A stretch of 64,000 bases of DNA from Lucinisca nassula (GCA_963580285.1 OY757026.1:68511396-68575395), one strand, 5' to 3'. Positions 1 to 10,964 are shown, numbered from the stretch's first letter. Program-made: numbers and translations. The notes: generated by a model not told the origin, from the letters alone.

Positions 1-435
1 TTCCATCATTTATGTTTCTTTTCACATGCTTATATTGCATTTATGCATATATCACAATGGCAGTTTTGAGAAAAATAAATTTTGAAATAAATAAATAAAC
101 CAGAAGAGAAAATCCTATTTTTACATCAGATTTTTTGCTATTGAGTTAACTCTGGCTGTTTGGCTGTTTAATAGAGGGAATTTAGATTTGGTAAAGTGGC
201 TGCTGGCTGGAGGAGAGAGGTGGCTGCTGATCAGATGTTAAATATATAGTAAAATGCAATGGGAGGAACTATTGTGGCTGCTGAAGAGAGTTGGCTGGTA
301 AAGAGAGGTGACCATTAGTGGCGATTTTACTGTATAGTTTTTGAGAAAAGGACTTGAACATTGTGGTGAAAGGTAGTATTGCAGCAAATGTTGACAGCTA
401 GATGAACAAATTAGAAGGATGAGCAGATGGTAAAA
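1..435. other. Non-coding, GGCTG-rich stretch
   Basis: AT-rich flank, then 140-335 with irregular TGGCTGCTG repeats ending ATTTTACTGTATAG, a terminus resembling other MITE ends here. No opposite end found, so no element is called. Confidence 0.4.
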
Positions 436-741
436 ACCCCCACCCATCGGGGCTTGGAGAAATATATGGGCTGCATGATGCTTCCATGCAGAGCTGAATC
501 CGACTGACACAAGAGTACTGGTAAACCGCTTAGAGGATCTAAGCCTGCCCAGGCAAAGCGGTGCGAGTCGGTCCGTCCATGCTTATACACCCCATTGGTT
601 TCATTTGTCGACAGGGCTTGAGAAGTCAATTCATCTCAATGTTGGGTAAAAGTCCAACAAAATTGGAAGCAACGTCTCCAAAATGACCTTTACAGAGTTG
701 ACAGGGATGTTAAACCTCAAATAAAACAAACAAACAAACAA
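436..741 (+). mobile_element. SINE-A copy
   Basis: Full-length copy from the CCCATCGGGGCTTG head to a CAAACAAACAAA tail. SINE-A has a fixed about 300 bp body, no clear tRNA box B, and ends GACGTTAAACCTCAAATC. Confidence 0.85.
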
Positions 742-824
742 TAATGCGTGAAAGGCATTGCCGGCGTGTTTCATCATAAAATTTCGATAATATGGGGCTC
801 CTTGTGTGAGATCCACAACTGTAG

Positions 825-1031
825 TACCTTAATGATCCCAAGTATTTGGCCATATAGGCCTTAGCAAACAGTGCAGACCCAGATCAGATTGCTCCTGGAG
901 GAGCAGTCTGATCAGGATCTGCACTGTTTGCCATTTGGACTCCTTGCTGGATCGTGAAAGAAATTAGTGAAAATTTTAGGAGAATTACAGTATGTTCTCA
1001 AGGTGTCCGAACTACTAGGATTTTTATGGTA
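825..1031. mobile_element. MITE-C copy
   Basis: Ends TACCTTAATGATCC and its inverted partner AGGATTTTTATGGTA. Central hairpin at about 863-932 with CAGATTGCTCC/GGAGCAGTCTG arms. Confidence 0.75.
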
Positions 1032-1047
1032 TGTATACTAAGTCCTA

Positions 1048-2377
1048 TATTAAGACCACCTTTGGGGCTGTTCAAAAGTGGTCTTTAAGTAAAAATCCTA
1101 CTTTAAGACCATCTTTGGGACTGTTCAACAGCAGTCTTTAAGTAAAAATCCTACTTTAAGACCACCTTTGGGACTGTTCAAAGGCGGTCTTTAAGTAAAA
1201 ATCCTACTTTAAGAACACCTTTGGGACTGTTCAAAAGTGGTCTTTTATAAAAAATCCTATTTTAAGACCACCTTTGGGACTGTTCAAAAGTGGTCTTTAA
1301 GTAAAAATCCTATATTAAGACCACCTTTGGGACTGTTCAAAAGCGGTCTTTAAGTAAAAATCCTACTTTAAGACCACCTTTGGGACTGTTCAAAAGCATT
1401 CTTTAAGTAAAAATCCTACTTTAAGACCACCTTTGGGACTGTTCAAAAGCGGTCTTTAATTAAAATCCTTCTTTAAGACCACCTTTGGGACTGTTCAAAA
1501 GTGGTCTTTAAGTAAAAATCCTATATAAAGACCACCTTTGGGACTGTTCAAAAGTGGTCTTTAAGTAAAAATCCTATATTAAGACCACCTTTGGGACTGT
1601 TCAAAAGCAGTATTTAAGTAAAAATCCTACTTTAAGACCATCTTTGGGACTGTTCAAAAGTGGTCATTAAGTAAAAATTCTACTTTAAGACCACCTTTGG
1701 GACTGTTCAAAAGTGGTCTTTAAGTAAAAATCCTATATTAAGACCATCATTGGGACTGTTCAAAAGTAGTCTTTGAGTAAAAATCTTATTTTAAGACCAC
1801 CTTTGGGACTGTTCAAAAGTGGTCTTTCAGTAGATATCCTATATTAAGACAATCTTTTGGAATGTTCAAAAGTAGTCTTTAAGTAAAAATCATATTTTAA
1901 GACCATCTTTGGGACTGTTTAAAAGTGGTCTTTAAGTAAAAATCCTATATTAAGACCATCTTTGGGACTATTCAAAAGTGGTCTTTAAGTAAAAATCCTA
2001 TTTTAAGACTACCTTAGGACTGTTCAAAAGTAGTCTTTCAGTAAAAATCCTATTTTAAGACTACCTTAGGACTGTTCAAAAGTAGTCTTTCAGTAAAAAT
2101 CCTATATTAAGACCACCTTTGGGACTGTTCAAAAGTAGTCTTTAAGTAAAAATCCTATTTTAAGACCAGCTTTGGGACTGTTTAAAAGCGGTCTGTAAGT
2201 AAAAATCCTATATTAAGACCATCTTTGGGACTGTTCAAAAGCGGTCTTTAAGTAAAAATCCTCTATTAAGACTCCCTTTAGGAGTGTTCAAAAGTAGTCT
2301 TTAAGTAAACATCCTCTATTAAGACCATCATTGGGACTGTTCAAAAGTGGTCTTTAAGACCACTTTTGAACAGTCCC
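1048..2377. repeat. 53-bp minisatellite, about 25 units
   Basis: Tandem units with a 53-bp period containing TAAGACCACCTTTGGGACTG and TTCAAAAGTGGTCTTTAAG. Each unit is itself an imperfect inverted repeat (AAGACCAC ... GTGGTCTT). The last unit turns back into a 45-bp palindrome with 22-bp perfect arms at 2333-2377. Confidence 0.93.
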
Positions 2378-2510
2378 AAAAGTGGTCACTGACAGGAGGA
2401 CACTGTATGCAGAAACACAAAGGAAGAACTACAACCTACAAAATAAACTTCTTAAAAAAAAAATGTCTTAATTTTAGGTGGTCTTAACAGCAGGATTTCA
2501 CTGTATATAT
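2378..2510. mobile_element. Right end of the element carrying the 53-bp array
   Basis: Contains GGTGGTCTTAACAGCAGG then ATTTCACTGTA. Shorter relatives at 19837 and 39269 carry matching ends, so the array seems to be an expansion inside a transposable element. Confidence 0.55.
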
Positions 2511-3083
2511 GGTAGTCGCAGATTGGATTGACTAGGCGGAGCTAAACAAGTGTTGTCATTGGCCATATTCGACTGGGAAGTTTCGTGAAATTTCCATGAA
2601 TTTCCACGCAGGAGTGTGGTGTCTTTCTTGTAATAGCTGGTCACATGGTCCAATCAAATATGGGTTATTTTCAAATACATAAGCGATCATGGAACATGAT
2701 TCTATTCGGAGGAAAAGTCGAACCTTTCTTGCACCACGGTCGCTAATGAGCTATACACAAATAAAATATTTTATTGGACCATGTGACCAGCTATTACATC
2801 TAGGCACCACACTACTACGTGGAATTTCACAGAAATTTCACGAAACCTACCAGTCGAATACCGTTAATATATGTCAAATTTGCTGAGTCCACCAGAAGAT
2901 TCGGTAGTGCCTTCGCATGCTTTTTGCAAGCCGACAAAATAGCCATATACGCCACAGTTTTGTTTGGGTTACAGTTGAATTCACACCATCTGGTGACTTG
3001 CTTTACCATTTGGCTAATAGAACATTCCAAAGGCAGGTACAAACGATAGCTCCGCCTAGTCAATCTAATCTGGTACTACTACC
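2511..3083. mobile_element. Foldback element abutting exon 3 donor
   Basis: Terminal inverted repeats of about 35 bp (GGTAGT ... GATTGACTAGGCGGAGCTA), followed by further inverted blocks, e.g. GTCACATGGTCCAAT against ATTGGACCATGTGAC. No transposase. Its right end is 18 bp from the GT of the exon 3 donor. Confidence 0.8.
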
Positions 3084-3102
3084 TTAAAACACGTATACTT
3101 AC

Positions 3103-3249
3103 ATTTATTATTTAAACAACTATTTTCATCTATCCCTGAATCACAGTCATCTTTATTATCACAGACATAGCTTAATGGAATGCATTGTCGGGTACCAATG
3201 CACTGGTACTCATTTGGCAAACATGGAATAAGGTTTTGAAGGTGTGGAC
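3103..3249 (-). CDS. LDL-receptor class A exon 3, LRP1-like receptor
   Basis: Third module, 147 bp, phase 1-1, six cysteines. The motif CLPNEYQCIGTRQCIPLS is the distinctive part: the second repeat of LRP1 has the same C.PNE..C.GT..CVP.S arrangement, which is not typical of generic LDLa repeats. The module ends VCDNKDDCDSGIDE; the usual Ser of the SDE triad is Ile here. The acceptor is TTTCTGATTTCAG and the donor T|GTAAGT. In LRP1 the next unit is an EGF-like pair, which would lie off the left edge; none is visible between 1 and 3102. A foldback element ends only 18 bp inside the downstream intron, and a decayed copy of part of this exon lies just upstream. Expected role: extracellular ligand binding by an endocytic membrane receptor (family knowledge). 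Confidence 0.86.
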
Positions 3250-3266
3250 CTGAAATCAGAAAAAAA

Positions 3267-3362
3267 ACAGACATAGCGTAACAGAATACAAACTGTTGGG
3301 TACCAAGCCACCCACCAGGTATGCATTTGGCAAACGTGGAAGGTTTTGAAGATTGTGACTAG
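3267..3362 (-). pseudogene. Decayed tandem duplicate of part of exon 3
   Basis: The 96 bp here align with 3161-3250 of exon 3, offset by about 106 bp. Shared landmarks are ACAGACATAG, GGGTACCA, CATTTGGCAAAC and AAGGTTTTGAAG. It carries small insertions and deletions and no clean acceptor/donor pair, so it is a duplicated exon fragment in the intron, not a used alternative exon. Confidence 0.75.
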
Positions 3363-3420
3363 ACTACTGGCCCCACTGACTCACTGATATTTGGTCAGTA
3401 TATAAGGCAGTCTTACCTAA

Positions 3421-3723
3421 TTATCCCCACATTTTTCAAAGAAAAGTGGGGATATTGTTATCGCCTCCGTCTGTCCGTCCGTCCGTCCGTCTGTCCGGCA
3501 ATCTCCTCCTAAACCGTTGTCCGGAATCCAACCAAATTCGGTATGTGAGTTGCTTACATAAATGGCTTGCACAAGATCACGTTCATTTTTGACCCCGCCA
3601 CCAGTGGCCCTGGGGAGGGGTCAAAAGGTCAAATTTGCTTAAAACTATGATGTGCTGTACAAGGGCAATGTTTGCAATAAACGTGGGGATTTGCGATGGT
3701 GCGCCATCGACTGCGCGATCAAG
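3421..3723 (+). mobile_element. Helitron-like copy 1
   Basis: Begins TTATCCCCAC, has an early hairpin (TTATCCCCAC/GTGGGGATA) and GTCC repeats. It ends with hairpin GCGATGG ... CCATCG followed by CTGCGCGATCAAG, where the other two copies end CTAG. No target duplication is visible. Confidence 0.7.
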
Positions 3724-4000
3724 TTATTAAAATATAGGCAGTACTTCCCTTTCTTTGGTGGGGCACCGGCATTCCAACGCCAAAAATTTGCTCTAAATAA
3801 TGGATTTGCAGCCCAGAAGCACTGAACTTATGTCTTGCTGTGGAACTATGGAGTTCTGTCTGCTTGACCATTCGGCAGACATAAACAAGAGGCCCATGGG
3901 CCACTATGCTCACCAGAGCTCCAGTGGACACTGTCCACTGGCAGCAATGTATTTTAACATGATATGATTTGAATCTATCAATCATAAAGTCTTATATGAG
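3724..4000. other. Non-coding repeat-like leader of the 146-bp array
   Basis: Includes ACAAGAGGCCCATGGGCC at 3888-3906 and leads into the tandem array; a relative of that motif occurs near 34406. No gene seen. Confidence 0.5.
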
Positions 4001-5302
4001 GCCCCTTGATGAAGTTGAGGGGAAAGAAACGGCTCCTGGGGACCCCAACCCCTAGTTGGTGAGACTGAACGTATTGTGTCTAATCATAAGGAAAAGGAAC
4101 AACAATATATGAATACTGGGTAGGGATATGAGTGGTTTCAGAGATATATGGCCTTTTATGAAGTGGAGGGATGGGGCAATGGCTCCAGCACATTGCCTCT
4201 GCACAAAGAGACTGAATGAGACCCTAGGTTGGTGGAGCATTACCTAAGTCAATGAATAAGTCTTCTCAAAAGGAAAATGAATATACATAATTGAAGGGTG
4301 GGGCTCTGAACAGTTGCTCAATTATTTGGCCTTTTATGAAGTGGAGGGGTGGGGCATGGCCCAGATGCACCCTGTGAGACCCCTAGATTGTTATCATTGA
4401 TTGTTTCTTATCATAAGGAACAAGAATACATATGGTTAAGAGGTGGCAATCTGAATGGTTTCTGAGATATATGACCTTTTATGAAGTGGAGGGGGTGGAG
4501 CATGGCCCCAGCACACCCTGGCAGACCCCTAGGTTGCTGTCACTGAATGTATCTTATCATAAAGAACAAGCACATATATGGTTTTTGGATGGTGATCTGT
4601 AAGGTTTCAGCGATATTGGGCCTTTTATGAAGTGGAGGGGATGGGACATGGCCAAGGCGCATCCGGTGGACCCCTAGGTTGGTGTCACTGAATGCGTCTT
4701 ACCATAAGGAACAAGAATATAATATACAGTTGCGGGGTGGAAATCTGAATGGTTTCTGAGATATGTGGCCTTTTATGAAGTGGAGGGGCACATCACAAGG
4801 GACCCAAAGTTGGTGTCAATGAATTAGTCTCATCATAAGGAACAAGAATATATATGGTTTATGGGTGGGGATCTAAATGGTTTCTGAGATAAATGGCCTT
4901 TGATGAAGTGGAGGGGGTGGGGCATGGTCCCGGCGCACTATGGGGACCCCTAGATTGGTGTCACTGAATGTGTCTTAAGTTTATCATAAGGAACAAGAAT
5001 ATATATGGTTTAGGGGTGGGGATCTGAATAGTTTCTGAGATATATGACCTTTTATGAAGTGGAGCGGGTGGAGCATGGCCCCGGCACACCCTGGCAGACC
5101 CCTAGGTTGCTGTCACTGAATGTATATTATCATAAGGAACAAGAACATATAGGTTTTGGGGTGGGGATCTGTAAGGTTTCAGCAATATTGGGCTTTTTAT
5201 GAAGTGGAAGGGGTGGGACATGGCCTCGGCGCATCTGGGGGATCCCCAGGTTTGTGTCACTGAATGCGATTTAACATAAGGAACAAGAATATATATGGTT
5301 GC
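4001..5302. repeat. About 146-bp minisatellite, nine units
   Basis: GGCCTTTTATGAAGTGGAGG recurs at about 4150, 4328, 4473, 4619, 4767, 4895, 5046 and 5190. Units starting at 4473 and 5046 share variants (GACCTTTTATG, GGTTGCTGTC), giving a 573-bp four-unit higher-order period. Confidence 0.88.
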
Positions 5303-5399
5303 GGGCTTCTCCAGACTTTCGGATGAGTCTTTAAACCGAACTCCCGTCTCCGTATGACCTTAGCTGTTGGTGGGACGTAAAACTCAAACACTCACTGAC
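5303..5399 (+). mobile_element. SINE-G fragment, 5'-truncated
   Basis: GGGCTTCTCCAGACTTTCGG through GGGACGTAAAACTCAAACAC; lacks the tRNA-like head. Confidence 0.75.
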
Positions 5400-5521
5400 A
5401 TGTTGAGCTATTGAGATCAGTTCTTCTGTCGCAGTTTGTTTTTTTTGTTGTGATTCCTCTTTGCATATATGCATTGCTTGTGTTTCTTTTCTTTAGGACA
5501 AAAAATGCTAAAAATACTCAC

Positions 5522-5650
5522 AATTTAATTTACTCTCGTCACTACCGTCATCACAGTCGAGTTCACCATCGCACTGCCACGCGGCTGGAATGCACATGGT
5601 TGGGTCATCTGAGCAGTGGAACTGACCCTCATCACAGTGATTCAATTCAG
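5522..5650 (-). CDS. LDL-receptor class A exon 2, LRP1-like receptor
   Basis: Second ligand-binding module of the minus-strand gene: 129 bp, phase 1-1. The core reads CDEGQFHC ... [21 protein letters not shown], with all calcium-ligand acidic residues. The acceptor is TTTTTCAG before 5650. The donor T|GTGAGT after 5522 splits the sixth cysteine codon, which is restored as TGT by the first two bases of exon 3. That unusual split is strong support for this donor over an earlier GTAAAT. The sequence and the linker to the next module follow the first repeat of LRP1 (pattern C..xQF.C ... CI...W.CDGE.DC.DGSDE). The intron to exon 1 is about 13.98 kb and holds the large satellite; the intron to exon 3 is 2,272 bp. 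Confidence 0.88.
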
Positions 5651-5691
5651 CTGAAAAAGAAAGAAATATTCACTGAGAACTAAAAAAGAAA

Positions 5692-5945
5692 GAACTAGAA
5701 ATGCGTCCATAGGACACGGATGCCCCCGCCTGAAAATATGTCTATGTTTGTATTAATATTTAATTAATTCATAGAAAGTTATTTACGGTGTTTAGGTTTT
5801 GGACTCTTTTTAAGAAAGTTATTGACTGTGTTAAGTTTTGGACGGACAAACCGACAAACGAACAAACAAACAAACAAACAAACGGACGGACAGGGGCAAT
5901 GCTATATGGCCTTCCACCATTCTTGGAATGGCGAGGGCTTAAATT
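5692..5945. mobile_element. Dispersed repeat with CGGA tracts
   Basis: Starts GTCCATAGGACACGGATGCC and ends AATGGCGAGGGC. The flanking intron text AAGAAATATTCACTGAGA appears on both sides. A 3' fragment recurs at 21206-21299. Confidence 0.6.
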
Positions 5946-6052
5946 TTCACTGAGAGCTAAAAACAGAAAGAAATATTCACTGATGGACAAAATAAAATGT
6001 CATGGTTCAGCCACATTATATAAGACAATGGGATTTCGCTGGTTCTTCCACT

Positions 6053-6250
6053 ACCAGTGATAGCCCATAAAATGCTCATCACGACAATTGTCGTCAGTGC
6101 TTTACTGTCTGCAGGTTGCCTTAAAAGTTATTTGTTTGCAAACAGTGTGGACCCAGATCTGTATGCAAAAATATTTGTAAAAAGTTTGCCAAAAAAATTC
6201 AGCAGACGACATAAGCAGACGACATGTTCAGATCCATCTCTGGGTTGCTA
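6053..6250. mobile_element. MITE-D copy lacking its hairpin
   Basis: ACAATTGTCGTC and GCAGACGACATAAGCAGACG flanks with GCAAACAGTGTGGACCCAGA; the central hairpin is deleted. Confidence 0.65.
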
Positions 6251-6481
6251 TGGCAGGATAGAGTCAGTGTGGTGCTCCCTAGTGACTGACTGGGTTACAT
6301 GAAAGTTTCAACAGAAACAGCCCTGATCAGACAGCGTGGATGTAAAGGCTGATTTATGTTTTAGCTGGTAACCAGGCACACATTTTTCCCAACCCATCTA
6401 AAAAAGATTTCTTTAATTTTTCTTGCGTAAATTATGTACATCAAAGCATCTATTATATTTGTATCATTTCTGCAGGATATG

Positions 6482-6904
6482 TACCGTAAAATCTCTAATA
6501 GACGCCCAGGCGTTTATTAGAATCATTACCTTTCTTGAAGAGGGGGGTGGGCGTTAATTAGAGGCTATAGGAACCTGCAATTTGCATAAACGGTCCAAAA
6601 CACTCACTTTCTTTCTAATGGCTGCCAACTTGTTTCTCAAGCTAATATCATTAACGTTTTTCTCATTTCGTGTCAAACATGGCAAAATACATAAAACCTG
6701 AAGTCATTTTGTTTGACTTGTTTAATTTCCGACCCTGTCACAATGTCACAAAAAGGTTCCTATCAATCAACATCGGTGTAAAGTGGGGGTTTATTAGAGG
6801 CTCGTATTTTTCTGAGAATTGCCAAAAAATCGCCATTTTTGACATCCAAATCTGTGGGGGTGGGCGTTTATTAGAGCATGGGCTTCTAATAGAAATTTTA
6901 CTGT
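6482..6904. mobile_element. Inverted-repeat element, TAATAGACGCCC family
   Basis: Left end ACCGTAAAATCTCTAATAGA, right end TTCTAATAGAAATTTTACTG, with internal GGGGTGGGCGTTTATTAGAG on both arms. About 420 bp. A truncated relative lies at 25847-25925. Confidence 0.7.
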
Positions 6905-7071
6905 CGGATGGGGAGGAAGAGCCGACAAAAACAAAATCTTATACTGAGGAACCTACTAGTTGCCTTCTAGCTGTTGGTAGTCCTCGTTAAATAAATAAAG
7001 CATATCTTTGATTGCACAGCAGATAATCTTAACTTGTTTCTTCTTATCTTTCAGTGAAAATCAAACTTGAT

Positions 7072-7374
7072 TTTTGTTTGTTTAATTTTAGGTTTAACGT
7101 CCCCGTCAACACTATATAGGTCATTTTGGAGACGTTGCTTCCAATTTTGTGGGACTTTTACCTGACACTGAGGTGAAATGACATCTCAAGCCCTGTCGCC
7201 CAATGAAGCCAATAGGGTTTATAAGCATGGACGGTCCGACTCGCACCGCTTTATCTGGGCAGGTTTAGATCCTCTAAGCGGTTTACCAGTACTCTTGTGT
7301 GGTTTGATTCAGCTCTGCGTGGAAGCATCATGCAGCCCATTTAAAATTCTTCAAGCCCTGATGGGCGGGAGCCG
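7072..7374 (-). mobile_element. SINE-A copy with target duplication
   Basis: Full-length minus copy flanked by AAATCAAACTTGAT at 7058-7071 and 7375-7388. Confidence 0.92.
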
Positions 7375-7444
7375 AAATCAAACTTGATACTTCATGTGAA
7401 TTGTCTGCTGGAGATAATTCACATGAAATGCCAAACCCTGCAAA

Positions 7445-7990
7445 GTTTTAAGAACAGTTCAAGAAAAGTTCAAGCACTATTTTAACCCTTGTCCTGCTGA
7501 ATATTCAAATATGCCACACCCACTACTGATTATCAACCAATCAGATTACTTGATGCAAAGTTTTGCAACAAATTCACCATCTTAATGACAAACAATGTAG
7601 ATCCTGATCAGATGGCTTCTCCAGAAGCCATCAGATCTGGATCTACATTGTTTGAAAGGTAAGGCATATCCGGGCTCAGCAGGATAAGGGTTAAGAACTA
7701 TTTAAGAACAGTCTTTAACAACTTTTCAAGAATACAGTCTTATTCTTAAAGTGTGTCCAATTTATTTATTAAAATATACTTGAACTGTTCTTGAACACTT
7801 CAAGTGCAGACTCATGTCCAGTTCCTGAACAGTTCAAGAACATTAGTTCTTGAACTGTTCTTGGATAGTTCTTGCATATATGTTTTTTTAACCATTTTAA
7901 CAAAATGATTTCTTGAAATGTTCTTCATCTTTTTGAACTGTTCAAGAACTGCTCATAAACAGTTCTTGCTTCTGCTTGCAGGTGTGTAAG
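7445..7990. repeat. TTCNNGAA-rich repeat, small block
   Basis: About seven TTCTTGAA/TTCAAGAA palindromes; interrupted by MITE-P. Same style as the larger block at 35.4-37.2 kb. Confidence 0.65.
7482..7694. mobile_element. MITE-P copy
   Basis: TTAACCCTTGTCCTGCTGA at one end, inverted at the other, with TTAA at both edges as in piggyBac insertions. Central hairpin with TGGCTTCT/AGAAGCCA arms. Confidence 0.88.
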
Positions 7991-8045
7991 GTATTTTTTC
8001 TCAGGGACAGACATAAACATTGTCATTCTGTAGGGGAAAGTTTGA

Positions 8046-8258
8046 TTAATCCTTATCTTGCTATTCACGACAACTCCTATCTTTGCAAACAGTGTAGATC
8101 CAGATCAGATGGCTTCTGAAGAAGCCATCTGATCAGGATCTACCCTGTTTGGCATTCAGTTTATGAATTTGTAGCAATAAATTACATCAAGTAATTTGAT
8201 TGGTTGATAGACAGAAATGGGAGTGGCTTAAATGAATATTCACCAAGATAAGGGTTAA
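8046..8258. mobile_element. MITE-P copy, inverted
   Basis: TTAA edges; hairpin GCTTCTGAAGAAGC core; ends CTTATCTTGC and GATAAGGGTTAA. Confidence 0.85.
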
Positions 8259-8392
8259 AACTTGCCCTTATTGAAGTGATCTGTTTACTGACATCACAAA
8301 ATAAGATCACGTGAGTCAGATTTTTCTGAAAAAAAAAATAAAATGAGCAAATATTCCAAATTGACATCTGCAACAATCAGGATTGTTGAGTG

Positions 8393-8722
8393 CTTGAGTC
8401 AAAGGCATTTATTCTTGTAACAGTAGGACACACTGTGTGTTCATAATTGATTTATTGTCCCCTGTGATATACTGTCTATAACAGATCAAAGGCGGACCTT
8501 ATAGGGTGATTAGTAGCTCTTGTTGAATCCCCTGACTGAGGCACTTATGGGGAAAATCAATAACATACACTTTAGTCAACAGTTTGTAAACTATTGATTT
8601 TCCCTAAGGAGGCCCCTTACCTGTTGAAGACAGAGGACTTCTCTTCAGTCAGCACTGAAGGGTACATAATATTATGTAATGATAGTCCTCAATAATCAAG
8701 AATAAATGCCTTCAAATTTCTG
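8393..8722. mobile_element. Inverted-repeat element
   Basis: AAGGCATTTATTCTTG near 8403 and CAAGAATAAATGCCTT near 8698 are inverted. An inner pair GGGGAAAATCAATA / TATTGATTTTCCC lies at 8550-8606. Confidence 0.55.
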
Positions 8723-8742
8723 AATGTGTATACAATAAATAC

Positions 8743-8923
8743 ACAGTCCAACCTGTATTAAGCAAGCACCTATGGGATAATCAAAAAGTGCTTGCTTAAG
8801 ACAGGTGCTTGCTTAACACATGTGAATTTTAATACATTTTCCTTTTTCAGGAACTGAAAGCATGCTTGCTTAAAACAGGTTGCTTGCTTAATAGAGGTGG
8901 CCACTAAGACAGGTTTTGCTGTA
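8743..8923. mobile_element. MITE-Q copy
   Basis: Ends ACAGTCCAACCTGTATTAAG and inverted CTAAGACAGGTTTTGCTGTA; internal GTGCTTGCTTAAGACAGGTG. Copies also at 32208 and 46293. Confidence 0.83.
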
Positions 8924-9108
8924 CATATTACAGTTTAATACAACATACAATATAAAACAATATACAATAAAATTCACAGCTATGGTTCGAGGCGGTTCTA
9001 ATGAATACCCACAACATAGGTTTTTATGGAGATTTGACAAAAACTATCCTTCAGTTATCACAAAATACCAACCTTAACTGTTGCTACGGAAAATGTAACA
9101 CAATAAAG

Positions 9109-9171
9109 GCCAGCCTTGGTAGCAAGGTGACTCAGAGGTTCAGGAAGACCCAGGTTCGATACCTGCCATGT
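9109..9171 (+). repeat. tRNA-like SINE head relic
   Basis: Contains CAGGTTCGATACCTGCC, a tRNA box-B-like sequence. SINE-A follows at 9184, but its target duplication shows it is a separate insertion. Confidence 0.5.
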
Positions 9172-9183
9172 AAGCAAGTTGGA

Positions 9184-9487
9184 CGGCCCCGCCCATCGGG
9201 GCTTGAAGAAATATATGGGCTGAATGATGCTTCCACACACAGCTGAAACCGACCCGCACACAAGTACTGGTAAACCGCTTAGAGAAACTTAGCCGTCCCA
9301 GGCAAAACGGTGTGAGTCGGACCGCCCATGCTTATAAACCCTATTGGTTTCATTGGGCGAAAGGGCTTGAGATGTCATTTCATCTCAATGTCGGGTAAAA
9401 ATCCCACAAAATTGGAAGCAACGACTCCAAAATGACCTTTACAGTGTTGACGGGGATGTTAAACATCAAATCAAACAAACAAAAATC
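9184..9487 (+). mobile_element. SINE-A copy with target duplication
   Basis: Flanked by AGCAAGTTGGA at 9173-9183 and 9488-9498. Confidence 0.9.
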
Positions 9488-10446
9488 AGCAAGTTGGATA
9501 AAATTATTGACTCATTCATTAAAAAAATGAATTTTATTTTTCTGCTGTTCATGGAAGTATAAACACCAAGGGTCGGGTGCAAAGTAAACTTTGCTTTAAG
9601 TGACCTGTTATCATCCATACTTTCATGAAAAGCAGAAAAATAATGTTTATTTTTTTTAAATTTACATTCTTTGCTCCTCATCACAAGGCGAAAAAAATGC
9701 TTATACTCTGGGAAAACTTTTAAAGCTGAAAAACATTTACACATTGTTTTTCTACAAATTTTAAGCGTCACCAATGCCCATATAGAACCATGGTTTAGAC
9801 TGATGTTACTTGACATCACTGAAAATCATGTGACTCGATGCGTTTATGGAAGTATGAACTACAATGTTTTCAAATTCTGTAGGTTTACATAGACTTTACA
9901 ATGGAAATGTAAATATAATGGTAAGCATACTGTCTTGATATGACATAACTAGTGTTAACTGGGCCAATAAACTCCAGACAAGACTATTTTATTTGAAAAT
10001 AATGTCTGCAGCAGTTCTGAATGGTGGTTTAAAAGGGTTGCAAATAAATTTCCTGATTTATTTCCATACAGTTTTGGTTTGGAGTTTAACAGCTCAAACA
10101 ACACTATTAAGGGCATGCTGAGCCAGTCAGATTACCTCGTCACTCCTCCTGGGCAAGCTTACATATAAGTGGTTAACTTGTACAGTGTACAGTATTTCAA
10201 CTAAAACTGACAACTACCCTTCTTGAATCACTGGAAGGAAGAGAACGACCTTAGCAAATATTTCATGATCTATCTCCACAAATGAACTTTGCCGGTCCAG
10301 TGGGTATTGAATCTGGGAGCTCCTTATAACCAATCAAACACATATCTAACCAAGCCTTTGAGGCCTGCTTCCGTACAGTAATGTTGGAACTGATGTGGCC
10401 TCTCATCAGGGTCTTACACTGTTTGCCACTTATACAGCTATATTTA
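9488..10446. other. Mostly unassigned intron sequence
   Basis: Short GGAAGTAT inverted motifs at 9550-9870 hint at an old element. A half hairpin (GGGTCTTACACTGTTTGCC) lies near 10410. No coding signal. Confidence 0.4.
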
Positions 10447-10744
10447 AGCCCCCGCCCATCGGGGCTTGGAGAAATACATTGGGCTGTATGATGCTTCCAC
10501 GCAGAGCTGATACCAACCGCACAAGAGTTCTGGTAAACCGCTTAGAAGGTCTAAGCCTGCCCAGGCAAAGTGGTGTGAGTCAGCCCGTCCATGCAAAAAA
10601 ACCCTATTGATTTCATTGGCTGGCAGGGATTGAGATGACATTTCATCTCAATATCGGGTAAAAGTCCCACAACATTGAAAGTAACGTCTCTAAAATGACC
10701 TAAATAGTGTTGACGGGGACATTAAACCTCAAATGAAACAAACA
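10447..10744 (+). mobile_element. SINE-A copy
   Basis: Complete copy; short ATACAGCT repeats flank it imperfectly. Confidence 0.83.
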
Positions 10745-10833
10745 AAATACAGCTTTACTTTGACACAACATCTGGTTGTAAATTGTGCTTTTTCACATTT
10801 TTGAACAAGTCCATATTTACCCAATAGACCTGA

Positions 10834-10905
10834 GCAATCAGAGTAAACCCAGATGAGACATCACAAACTGCAGCGTCTCATCTGGGTTTACACTGTTTGC
10901 TACTC
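10834..10905. repeat. Central-hairpin module, orphan
   Basis: AAACCCAGATGAGAC ... GTCTCATCTGGGTTTACACTG pairs as a hairpin like those in the MITEs. Ends not identified. Confidence 0.6.
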
Positions 10906-10964
10906 ATCCAGCTATGTTTAGACACATTGCAGAGTAGTAAATTCTACTTGTTCAAATTTTAGCA

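Noticed and set aside
436..741. SINE-A as a 5S-rRNA-derived SINE
   Set aside because: Only AGTACTGG-like similarity to the 5S promoter region; not enough to assign a source.
1048..2377. CRISPR-like array
   Set aside because: Units are contiguous with no unique spacers, in a eukaryotic intron.
6670..6990. 106-codon frame
   Set aside because: Lies across an inverted-repeat element and its flank; no domain or splice support.
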